Shown here: positions 21,504 through 32,600 of the stretch, piece by piece | How the letters are laid out: every line of letters begins with the position of its first letter | Position numbering within the stretch: position 1 is the first letter of the stretch | From: Zerene cesonia | Lineage: Eukaryota > Arthropoda > Insecta > Lepidoptera > Pieridae | Direction of reading: 5' to 3' | DNA: 64,000 nt | NCBI RefSeq assembly: GCF_012273895.1 | Contig: NC_052121.1 | Coordinates: forward strand, 9,713,475-9,777,474 | The notes under the pieces: generated by a model | Database searches by the model: none | What the model was told of the DNA's origin: nothing | Seen by the model: only the letters and a program-made list of their open reading frames with translations | Position numbers and translations under genes: made by a program

Positions 21504-22960
21504 AAAAAAATCTATTAGTGTAGTAGACTACATGTGTGTGCGCACACCGCAAGGACGAAACTAGAATCTTCGAGAGAAATCTGTAAATCTAAGAAAGAAG
21601 TCTTTAAACGACTTCAAGAAAGAAAGCTATCCATTCTGTTCTGCTATCCATTATGACTGTTTTTCTTTTATTATTTGAAAGCTGATGCCTCCCATGTGCT
21701 CTCATTTAAATTTGGTCTAGTTCGGACAATTTAAATGTGGTTTAAGTGTTTATTAAAAATAACTACTATTTATTATTATAATTTATTTCAAATAAAGTTT
21801 TTATAATTGTTTTGGTGTATATTTCTCCGTAAACCATATTGTATATACCTTGTATTTAACTTATTAATTTTAGTAGACGGAATAGATTAATGCTATGAAA
21901 CTAAAAATTAAATGGGAGGTCATCGATATCACGCTATCACCTACGGAGACTGAGCTGTGAGTCTTTATTTTTCTTATGCATTCTGTGACAGCGTGTAATC
22001 TAACAAAGCATATAAATGTTGATTTGAGTAAGCCATGTTATTATCTAGCTTCTAGGTAGGTATCTGTTGTCTATTCCCTAAGGACATTTATTTGAAGACC
22101 GGGGTGCTATGAACGATGAAGACTTTAAATTTTTGTCAGAGGTAGGTATCAAATTATAATAAAAATAATCTACCAAACACGTTTTCTAAAGTGGCAATTT
22201 TATAAAAAGGCATAATATTTCAAACCTTTTTTAAATGTTATAAATTAAAAAAGAATAGAATTTTCCCATTTTATTCAAAATTTCAGGAAATAACTTTGAG
22301 CGAACTTAACAGTTGTTAACACAATCGTAATTGGGGTTGAGGACATAGAAAATCTTTTGGAGTTCTCCACAAAGGATTCAATTCCTAAAAAGTTATCGCT
22401 TCATTGGACACTGAAGACGCTTGAGTTTTAATATTGTCTTATGTTATAAACAAAAAAAAAACAATAAATAATAGATTAAATATCGTGGATATTTCACAAA
22501 ACGTCATCTATCAAACATAATTAGAAAAGCTTGTACTATATATCTAAACTAGGAAATGGTACACTAAGATCAAAGGATGTTTCAGCTTTGCGGCCAGGGG
22601 GATTCACATGGTCGTGTTTGAATCGAAATCGAGTAGTAACGGTGTACCGATTTTTTGGGAATCTTCATTGTTTTAGTTTGATTTCACGCAAAATTTCATG
22701 GTCGCCTTTTAAAATCCTCCATTATGTTATGACACGATACACATACATAAAAAAACAATAAATTCGTAATATTTGCCTTTGAGAAAAGGAAGGTTCAAGT
22801 TTATAAGATTACGTTGCGAAGATAACAATTTGATTATTGTACAAAATATTTGAGGATATTGCCCCTTTATTTGCGAGATTACCTACAGTTTTATATTATT
22901 TATACCGAGCTGATAACAAGCATATATTAAGAAGCGCAAACGATAAGAGCTTAGAAAGTT
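21504..22960. other. 3' UTR of copy C and upstream region of copy D
   Basis: Relic coding tail (about 21520-21560), conserved 3' UTR with AATAAA 21791-21796, then the unit flank holding the mini-ORF remnant (22111-22420). The stretch 22795-22960 immediately before exon 1 of D is also conserved before copy C (15235-15401) and probably includes the promoter. No convincing TATA/Inr pair was found. Confidence 0.6.
22111..22420 (+). pseudogene. Mini-ORF remnant, unit before copy D
   Basis: ATGAACGATGAAGACTTT opens the same first exon as at 592 and ends at TCAGAG|GTAGGT. After TTTCAG (about 22280) the second exon starts EITLSEL but is frameshifted and stops. Further on, VEDIENLLEFSTKDSIP is still legible without the TAA found in unit A. 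Confidence 0.45.
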
Positions 22961-25900
22961 ATGACAATGTCGCGAATTCCGTTCCCGTTTGAAATTAAAG
23001 ATGTGGAAGAAAATCTGGCTAAGGAACTTATGGTGCATTATACAGGTACATGTATGTGGCTTTTGAATATTATTTTCAGTGAAATAAACACATTGTTTTA
23101 GTACAAAGCGTGTTTAATAAAAAAATAAGTTAGTAACAATGTTGGGATTTTTAAACTTAATAATGGCTTTTAAATCGTACCTTCAATTACATTTTTTCAC
23201 AAACCTTTAGTGAATAGGTTATGAAATTTAGCAATATCTGCGTAAATTACATGTTGATTTTTATGTAGTATTTTATTGTTGGAATATATTCTCTTTATCT
23301 TCTTATATATAAAAATCAATTGCTATTCGTTAGTCTTACTAAAACTCTAGAGTGGCTGAGCCGATTTTGATAATTTTGGTTTTAATGCATTCATAATAGT
23401 TTTTTTATTCGAACCGCAAGGGACTGGAATGCTTCCTGAGTCTGTGATCCCTGACGGATAAAATCTGGGGATCTTCAAAAGTAGAGTGAACAGGTACCTT
23501 CTAGGGAAGCGCGCTCCATTTTAGACTACATCTACGCTTACCAGCAGGCGAGATGGTAGTCAAGCGCTGCCCTATCACACAATAAAAAAAAATACTGTGT
23601 TTGAAAAAGGTCGGGTCAGCTAGTTTAAAACATTTAACTCTTTTAAAACATTTTAAGTGGTCTAAGACCATAGGAACACATTGGTTTTTTATGCCATATA
23701 ATTAATGCTAGTTCTAAAAATATTTCAAATTACACAGGAGAACTGACGGGCTTCGTGCAAGTTGGTCCCAAGAAATATTTCTTCCCCCATAAATATAAGG
23801 AGGAAGCTGAAGACATTTACAATATCCCGGTGAAGCCAGATGACGTGTACGTTGTTACATTTCCTAGATCAGGTTTGTGATTACTTAAATAAACTAAAAC
23901 ACGAATGTATATGTTACAGAAAATACAATTCCTAATAAATGTATACAATTATGAAGCTATTTAGGATATGTGAAAAATATTGTTTATTACTTTTTTTGAC
24001 CATTGTGAACGTTCGCAAAATAATATAAGTTTTATAACTATAGCAACGTTGGCACGAATATTATAGGCGCATTACATTTCACAATGTAGTATTTTATATA
24101 AAAAAATCAGATGAGATAAAATTTAAATTTAACACGGCAAAAAACATAATATTATGTAAAGGGTTAAAGGTGGAAATATTACATGATTTATGATTGTGAA
24201 ACAAACGTGATATGTTGTCATCAGTTCGAATTTACAAACTTTATCATTTTCGCTCTTTCTCACGATGACACGCCCATTTTTCGCCCAGACAAAACGCCAG
24301 CTTAAGGTGGCAACCACCTCTCATACCTTGCCATATAGCTGCCTATTTTCTTTGGTACCACAGATAACAATACTATACTATAATACGCTCGTTAATAAAT
24401 ACACTCTCATGCTCTCTGTGAGATGTAATGTGTCCATTGTTTGTATTTAAAGTACTTATGTTGCTGTGATGTTTGAACTTGCCTAACGAGTACAGCTGAC
24501 CGAGAAAGTCTTGAGTTCATTTGGCGTACATACCAGATACGTAATCAAATAACTGAACTCTAAGTAACTGAACAGTAACGAAAGTATTGTTCCGACTGTT
24601 GTGCAGGGGTGCTTATATCATTATACGACAAGCTTTACTTATTGATTTATTTCCAGTAAACATAACTATTACCTTAATTTAGAACAAAGCAATGATGTTT
24701 TTATACAGTTAAGTTTCATCGGCGTACTTTAATTTCATATGATTTGCGAGCCGATTTATCGTCGTATCGTTGTCTTTACGACGAGTAGTGGATTTAAATG
24801 AAGAACACATTCATAAGCGTTTTAGTTCTGTTAAGTTTTTATTACGATACTATATAAGCATGTTTAATTTAAACACATATAATGAGACAAGCCCTATAGC
24901 GGACGCACAAATCATCTTGTTAACCATGGAAAACTAACTACCTTCCATCCATCAAATAATATAATGTGAAAAAATAGAAGGACCGATGTATAAAAAAGAC
25001 ATATATTTGTACCAACAGGCACTACATGGACGCAGGAGCTGGTCTGGTTGGTGAAAAATGATCTCGATTTTGAATCTGCCAAAGAAACACCGTTACCATT
25101 CAGATTTCCATTCCTGGAGTAAGTGTTCTTGGTATATACATTTAATAATTATATAATCGAAGTATATACATATATTAATGAGCTAACAATTAAATAATCT
25201 GGCCTGTGCACACAGCACATTATATTATGACCGTGTTCCCTTTTGGGGTTATGAGGAAGAGGCATTATGAACATTTTAGGAATGTTAAGGAATTCAACGT
25301 ACGCCTGGTACTCTTGAGTATATAAATAATCGCTAGACTTTGACAGACAGCATCGTAATTATCTTCTTATTTTTTCACCATAGCTCCATAGCTGGGACCA
25401 TAGCTCTTTCTAGCCCCAAAGCCACAATATTTTGCCAAGTTCTCATCCTATAATTACACACCATAGATTCATATTTATACATCTAACTATGCTTGATTTA
25501 CATTCATTACATTGACCTTACCGTCGCATACCATTAATATCACATTACCTTCCCAGGATTTCAGTCATAATACACCCGGTGTTTCTAAAGCCGATGATAG
25601 AAGACAGCATAGCAAACCCAAGAAAATTCCACGTTGCGGATACGGCGAAACCGGGCGCAGTGAAGGCGGCCAATTTGAAATCGCCAAGGTTCATCAAGAG
25701 CCACCTGCCTCTGTCGTTGCTCCCACCAGGGCTGCTGGATACGGCTAAGGTGGTGTACGTGGCACGGGACCCAAGGGATTCGGCGGTTTCCTTCTACCAC
25801 TTGAGCAGAACGTACGCGATACAGGGCGCGCCGAAGGACTTTAAGACGTATTGGAACTACTTTATTAAGGGTTTACGTAAGTGCAATTAAAAATATTTAA

Positions 25901-26552
25901 TCATCATCATCATCATCATGGTAAGGGATCACAACTGCCCATGAACATTTGCAGTGGTATAATGCCTCTGCGAATGCGCTTCCCGCTTTTAATGGTTGAG
26001 GGATAAGGAAAGGATTGATTACTGGAAAGAAGGAATGGACTGAGAAGGGTGAGGAAAAGGAAACGGGTCTCGGGCTCCTCCACTCACCGTACGAAACACA
26101 ATAGCATGCTATTATTTCACGCTGAGTCTGTGGGGTTGTGGTACTTCCCCGGTGTGAGATGGACCAATTCGTGCCGAAGCGTGCTCGACTTCCAAATTAA
26201 AATATCTTATAATAGTATATAGTATAAATGTATGTAGTATAAATGTATGTAGTATAAATGTATGTAATATAAATGTATACTAGCTGTGACCCGCTGTTGA
26301 AACCGCGTAAGTTCGTATCCCGTAGGAATATCGGTATAAAAAGTGCCTATGTGTTATTTCAGTTGTCCAGCTAGCTACGAAGCAAAATAGTATTATTATT
26401 CACCAATAGATGTCAGGAAAAAAAAACACGAATAAAACACGAATATGACATTTTCTAAAAAAAAAATTCTAGCTAGATCGATTTATCGCCCCCGAAACCC
26501 CCTGTATACTAAATTTCATGAAAATCGTTGGAGCCGATTCCGAGATTCCAAT

Positions 26553-26588
<36 letters not shown>

Positions 26589-28825
26589 TACAAGAATTGC
26601 TCCTTTAAAGGTATAACATAGTATGGTGTTGATTGGATAAGTTGTATGAGATATTGTGCTCTTGATTAGAGTTGCATGATATTTGTAAAATGTATTATAA
26701 GCCATTTGTCTATCGGCGTTTTCATAGTTTTTAATGGAGAATGAGAGTTAATTTTAATTGTTATGAGACATACATATATATTTATTTAGTAAAATGCTAA
26801 TTAATTTTACCTGTCATTGTCTAGTATCTTTTTTAGTCAATATCAAAGGTGCTAATTTAAAAATATAATTTAATAAGCTTCTTATCACGAAAACTGCAAC
26901 ATTGCATATCAGCAGTTTTATAAGATCTTATTATAACGCAAATTATTAATAATACTGCACAGTAAATTTATTAGCATTTTGGAGTTATCTTATCTGATAA
27001 TTTATTTTACATTGACCTTCAAAGGATTCAATGAGACAATTTCAAAAATATGCACCGAGATTTTCTTTAATGCTAATTAATGCTGACGTTGTTTGATAGA
27101 AATCGCTTTAAAATGGAAAGTACGGCTTTCCATTTTAAAGCGATTTATTTTTACGCTCACATATAATTAATTATTAATATTTAGTACCTATTACTTCACA
27201 TTTATTTAATATTTTAATTCTAATAGCCAGTTTTCCCCATCATACATTATTTTTCTTTGCAGATCACTATTCACCAATATTTGAACACGTTAAAGAAGCA
27301 TGGAATATGAGACATCATCCGAATCTTTTGTTTATATTTTATGAAGAATTATCTAAGGTAATTTTAAATTTTAGACAAATAGCAACGGAAAGCAAGAAAG
27401 ATTTTTGTAATGATTAACTTCGTTATAAATTAGCTAGATGTACATAAAGAAATCTGTTTTGAATTCTTCTACACTTGACAGGACGAATTTTTTCACAGTA
27501 GATATATGTAGAAAATCTGTTTATTGCGAATTATTCAGGGTTGTAAGGAGTCGTACCTTGCGTTTTGATTGTCTCATGATAATTTCAAAGTTTCCGTAAT
27601 AATAATATTTTACATTGAATGAGCTGACATGCAAGCATTAGATTGATCAAGTTTGTTCTATTGCATACAAACAAAAAATTATGTTGATATTTTTGAACAA
27701 ATTTTCATAAAATGACATCAGACATATAGAGTTTTATTACATCAATCTTATTGAGAATCTTCTAACGGTGTTTTCACTATAATTTTCTATATTTCATAAT
27801 TTCTTTATTCGGTTTCGCTCCTATTCTTATTTGTGGATGTTGGATCGCATTTACCGATGTTGAATGGCAAATTAAATGATTTTATCATTAACTAATTCTT
27901 TTCCCACGGTTTCCCGCGCAGTCAAAGGAAAAAATAGACATTGCGAAGCTTTCCCTAAGTAGTGTCCCTAGTCCCGTGGGATTTCTGGGATCAAATATCC
28001 TATGTTCTTGTTCGGGTTTAGGCGTGAAGAACAGACTGACAGAATAATCAGAGTTATTTTCGCATTAGGTGGTGTATTTACGAAATAACATAAATTTCAG
28101 GACTTGCCGGCTGTCATCCGTCGAGTATCCGACTTTTTAGGTAAAGAAATAACACAAGAGCAAGTGGAGAAATTGGCAGACCATCTTAATTTCAATAACT
28201 TTAAGGATAACACGTCCGTCAATCACGTGCTCATGAAAAATGCCGACCTCGCCGTGGAAGGGGAAGCGCCGTTCGTGAGGAAAGGTGAGAGATCACATAC
28301 AGATCGAAATACCTAAAACTAGAAATAACAAGTTTGAGAAAGGAATACGTTAGAGAATAAGCCACTGTTATTATATTAATTAACGCACAAACTTAAAACT
28401 AGATAACATTGATTTTAGAAGAATATAGTCGATTTGATAACCTCTTCCTTTTTTGAAGCCGGCTGTATGTTCCTAGGTAAAGACAAAACATGATCTGGTC
28501 TGTTTATCATTTCATTACAAAAACAATTGCAAGATCATAGAAACAAAAACAAACAAAGTGAAGCGCAAAATCTAAGAAAAAGCGATACTGAGTACGAATG
28601 AATTTATACTTTTTATCGATACGTAAATCGTTTTCAGGTAAAGTAGGCGGTTGGAGAGACTACTTCGACGATGAGATGGTGGAACAAGCTGACAGATGGC
28701 TCAAAGAGAACCTCGCCGACACTGACCTGAGATATCCTTCATGGGAACTGACAGATTTCCCCACGAAAGATAGAAAAAATTCGATTAACGTAGACTACAT
28801 GCGAACACCGCAAGGACGCACCTAG
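22961..28825 (+). CDS. Cytosolic sulfotransferase (SULT), copy D, complete, 368 aa
   Basis: Exons 22961-23045, 23738-23872, 25019-25118, 25557-25876, 27263-27357, 28101-28284 and 28638-28825; all junctions are GT-AG and the frame is open throughout. Start at ATG 22961 (MTMSRIPF); the ATG at 22967 has an equally good context. Motifs are FPRSGTTW (70-77, binds the PAPS 5'-phosphosulfate), FIKSHLP with catalytic His156, ARDPRDSAVS (Arg177-Ser185, 3'-phosphate binding) and RKGKVGGW (305-312). There is no signal peptide or membrane segment, so it is cytosolic. It keeps the long C-terminus ending NVDYMRTPQGRT. Between RDPRD and the end of exon 4 it has SRTYAIQGAPK where B has RKTFGGVPK, two residues longer, in a loop that often shapes the acceptor site in SULTs. 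The acceptor is unknown. It is the best intact reference copy in the array. Confidence 0.93.
23308..23624 (+). mobile_element. Helitron-like repeat ending GTCAGCTAGT (copy D intron 1)
   Basis: Starts near CTTCTTATATATAAAAATCA and ends GGTCGGGTCAGCTAGT (CTAGT 23620-23624). The interior contains a second repeat-like block (23400-23570). Absent from the matching intron of copy C. Confidence 0.5.
25899..26195 (+). repeat. Repeat family R2 with ATC microsatellite (copy D intron 4)
   Basis: An ATC tract (25900-25918) leads into GGTAAGGGATCACAACTGCCC and ends CGTGCCGAAGCGTGCTCGAC. It matches 58500-58790, including the CGTACGAAACA segment. Not present at this place in copy B. Confidence 0.7.
26221..26280. 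repeat. 15-bp minisatellite, four units
   Basis: AGTATAAATGTATGT is repeated at 26221, 26236, 26251 and 26266 (the last unit with three changes). It lies in intron 4 of copy D, between an R2 repeat and a reverse Helitron-like element starting ACTAG at 26279. Confidence 0.85.
26279..26400 (-). mobile_element. Helitron-like repeat, reverse orientation
   Basis: ACTAGCTGTGACCCGC, then GAAACCGCG, TATCCCGTAGGAATATCGG and GTGCCTATGTGTTATTTCAG are the reverse of the forward family members at 32680-32885 and 54672-54872. Confidence 0.55.
26551..26591. repeat. TA microsatellite
   Basis: Almost pure (TA)n with one G, in intron 4 of copy D. Confidence 0.9.
27100..27146. repeat. Perfect 21-bp inverted repeat, 5-base loop (copy D intron 4)
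   Basis: 27100-27120 is the exact reverse complement of 27126-27146, separated by TACGG. The arm includes AAATCGCTTTAAAATGG and is related to the inverted repeat at 10657-10718 in copy B. Confidence 0.9.
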
Positions 28826-29674
28826 AATAACTTCAAATATCAATTCTGTGCTATATGACTGTTTTGATTTGTATTTGTTACCTGATAACTTTTTTCTCAG
28901 AGAACCGATTTTAATGATTCTTGTTTTTTTTTGAATTGATTTCTATTTGAAAGCTGATGCTTCCCATGTGGTCTCATTTAAATTTTGTTTAGTTCTAACC
29001 ATTTGCAGACAGTTTAGTTGTTTATTAAAATGAGCTCATAATCATTATTATAATTATCTAAGGTCAAATAAGGTTGTTATATTTATTGAAGTGTATTTTT
29101 GCGCTATATCCCTATGTATACTTCTGTGCCCTCTATTTAACTGATATACTCAAGTACATGGAATATTTTCTTGTGTTTCATTTTACGCGAGTGTTATACA
29201 TTTAGAAATTAAAAACTTTTGTAACGACGTGACCACGCTCGCTGTAAAGTGTTCGAACCGTCGGGTTAATAAGATAATGAATAAATCGCGTTTAAAATCC
29301 GTTAAAAAGTTTTAATCTCTAAATACATGGAATACATTAATGCCATGAATCTAAAAAATTAATGGATTAAAGAAGGAATGGGAAAAATAAGTGGATATTA
29401 ATTAAAATAAATATCGACAAACTTCTCTTTAATATTATTTTAAATAAAAGTGATTTACCGATGCAGATATTATATTTTGATAAATCCTTATACAACAATG
29501 TTATTAGAGTTTTCAATCTAATCCAAGATATTCTTAGATGTTACATAAAAACACATTAAATCTGAAACCCGTCCAGTTGAGATTAATTGAATTTGCAAAT
29601 AAAGGAAATTCTTTGTACATAAACCCTTGATCATCGAGAACAATAAATAAAAAAGTAATGCAAGATTTTATAAG
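28826..29674. other. Convergent intergenic region between SULT copies D and E
   Basis: 3' ends of copies D (+) and E (-). The first 300 bases are the diverged 3' UTR of D. A retroelement tail lies at 29171-29324. No other gene is seen. Confidence 0.7.
29171..29324 (-). mobile_element. Short repeat with inverted ends (retroelement tail family)
   Basis: ATTTAGAAATTAAAAACTTT (29200-29219) faces AAAAAGTTTTAATCTCTAAAT at 29304-29324. Homology with 63217-63366 (opposite orientation) extends outward through TTACGCGAGTGTTATAC. The insert at 441-506 matches its right-hand end. Confidence 0.65.
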
Positions 29675-32600
29675 TTATGTCTTCGGATTGAATGTAGGAA
29701 ACTTAAAATCTGTATCCGCTAAGTTTTCCTTCATCCAGCTTTCAACTTCTTCTTCCATCTCCCCTGTGAAATAATCGCGCCAGCCTCCAACTTTACCTAA
29801 TACAAATAAAACGTAATCCTTTACATCTAGATCGAACAATAAAAAACTTATCTTAGTATCTAGAATCTAGATAGTAAAGATATAACTAAGAAACTGTGTT
29901 ATATTCAACTAGAATTCAAAAAGAAACGGGTAGCCAGAGGGTAGACACAGTTACATAGGTCATCTGACGCTATTAAAACAAATTGGTAGTCCTGCAAATT
30001 GCATTCTATAAAATCTTACTGGATTCAAAATTCAATAAAGCGCCCAAAGCTAAAAGTTACATCTTCTAAATGTGAAATAGCCGGGATGCGCCCGCAGCAA
30101 AGTTGTGAACCATGTAGTAACCAATAGTTTCTTCGAGATCACGCGCTATGGATGAAATTCGGCTTGGAGAAAAGTTTCATACCTTTTCTGATGAAGCCGT
30201 TCTCTTCATCAATGATACCTAAGTCACGTAGCACTTTGCTCTGGTTCACGGAGTCGTTCCGTTTGAAATTATCGAATTTCAAATGCTCGCAAAGTTCTTG
30301 GATTTGCTCCTCGGAGTATGACTTGCCGTAGAATTCGGCCATACGCTTTAGGCTACCAGCGAGTTCCTGAAGAAGTTGCCATCTTTAAGAACTATACTAA
30401 GATAAAAAAATTAATCAATTAATTAAATGTATACATACTCTGGATAAGTCTTCGTAATATATGAACAACATGTTTGGATGATGTCGTTTCGCCCAAGCTT
30501 CCTTCAAGTGTGGAAATATTGGTGACCATGTAACTGAAAGTGTGTTTTATGTTATTGTAAGAAAAATATATCCCATAAAAACAGTTCTACTGTAAAAAGT
30601 TGTGAGATCCATGGAATACCAAGTCTATATATATCTAAGTATAGTTGTTTTTATGTATCATGTAATACCAAGTCTATAATAAGTGATTAATTTATTCCGT
30701 CCCTACTTAAACGACGTGACGTAATCATTACGTAATTAGCATCCTGTAGATCGAAATCAACATCCAATAAAATCTTTAACGCTTTAAATGTATAAACTCT
30801 AATACTCGTAAATAAATATTATAATAAATTAGATTATTTACTAGGTGCTCGCGCGCAATGTCAACCCAAAGAGACACCATCAGCAAGTATGAAGTGAAAC
30901 CGGCTATAATAGTTATATTTACTAGTAGCTGTTCGGCCCGGCTTCGCCCGTGGTACATATATGTGTATATGGCTGTAGGCTATATTATAGCCTATATCAC
31001 TGAGTGAAGTGACAGCTTTCTAATGGAAAAATAATTTTTGTAATCGCTCCAGTGGTTTTAGCGTGAAAACGTTACAACATACAAAAATACAAAATTTTAC
31101 ACAAAATTTTAATACAAAATTTCCTCTTTATAACATTAATGTAAATGTACATAGTAGCTACTTTCTTCCATCTATCCATCCAGTATCAACGCATTGTCAA
31201 TTATTGTTGCCATATAATAATCCTTATTGATTTAATTCTAATGATAAATATTAATAAAATTGCAATAACTTCATACCAAGGCCGCGGCGCAAAAAGTTCC
31301 AAAACAAACGAAATTCTACACCAGGTTTTAAATAGCTAAGTTTTACTATATTGTAGTATGAGACAATCGTATCTCGTGGGTCTCTTATTAAATAAACAAC
31401 CTGCAAGTAAAGAATAAATATAAAATATAAATATCATACCACGGATGCATTTTTAGTTGGTTGATAATTTAAAACAATTGATCTTAATTAATGTTTTGTT
31501 TTTCACAAACTTTAACGATGGATTGCATCTCTTGAAAATGATAAGCATAATTGGATCTCGTTAAATTTCTAAGATCAAAAGTAAATAAAATTACAACGAA
31601 AAACAGGCACCTATTTTAAAATACACGGCATTGCGATAGAATCGTCTTCGTGACGATAAGACGATAAGGATTGTCATTTAAAGATATAGTAATAAATCAA
31701 ATTTATTTTAAAATACCCTCGTTATATCGGCCAACTTAAATTTGAAATTAAACAGTGATATTTTACTAGTCATGCCCTTTTATTTGTTACCCATAATTAA
31801 TGATATTTAAACCTGATACGTCTGCCGCCATCATTGACCAACTTTCATCAAACATACTAAAGTAGAAAGCTGGCCTTTAAATGAAAAAAAAAAAAACGCT
31901 TCGAAATCGGTCCATACATTTAAAAGCTATGATGCCACAGACAGACATCCTGCCAGATGCCAAAACAAACTTATAACACCCCTCTTCATGCGTCGGGGGT
32001 TAAAAATAAAAATCGTAGTGTTATAATTTGTATCAAAATTTTGTAAAAATTGCTATATAGTTATGCTTTTAATTGAACAGTCTACCTTTGTTGTGTCGAG
32101 AAGATTCGGCGGCAGCAGAGATAATGGTAGGTGACTTTTTATGAAACGTGGTGAGGGTGCATTCTGCAGTTTATTGACCCCGGGCTCGAGTATGCTTTTC
32201 AGAAACTCTCTTTTCACATCATCGTCTATTTTATCGAGAATATCCTTCTCCGTCTCTTGTGTTAACATTAGGCAGTAACTGGGAAGAAACAAAGTATTAT
32301 TTTTTGTATAAATTATGCACGTACTTTGTCATTTTACACAAATATATATATATATACGTATTTTACACGTATATATATATATATATATATATTTTTATTT
32401 TGCCATGAAGAATCGAAAGAAGAGAAAATGTTTTAAACCAAATGAAACGTTGATTTTAATATTGATAAATATGTCAGGAATAATTTATGCTATTATTTAT
32501 TCTCTACACTATGTACATACTCTATAAGCGGGAAGCGAGTATCCATGTCCACCGATTTAGCTTTTTCATAGTCTAAGTTATTATTCAGAAGCCATATCAT

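Noticed and set aside
25512..25800. Alternative-frame ORFs over SULT exon 4 of copy D
   Set aside because: Shadows of the exon with the SULT motifs; no support.
26551..26591. CRISPR or other direct-repeat array
   Set aside because: Simple TA and 15-bp minisatellite tracts in a eukaryotic intron; no repeat-spacer structure anywhere in the window.
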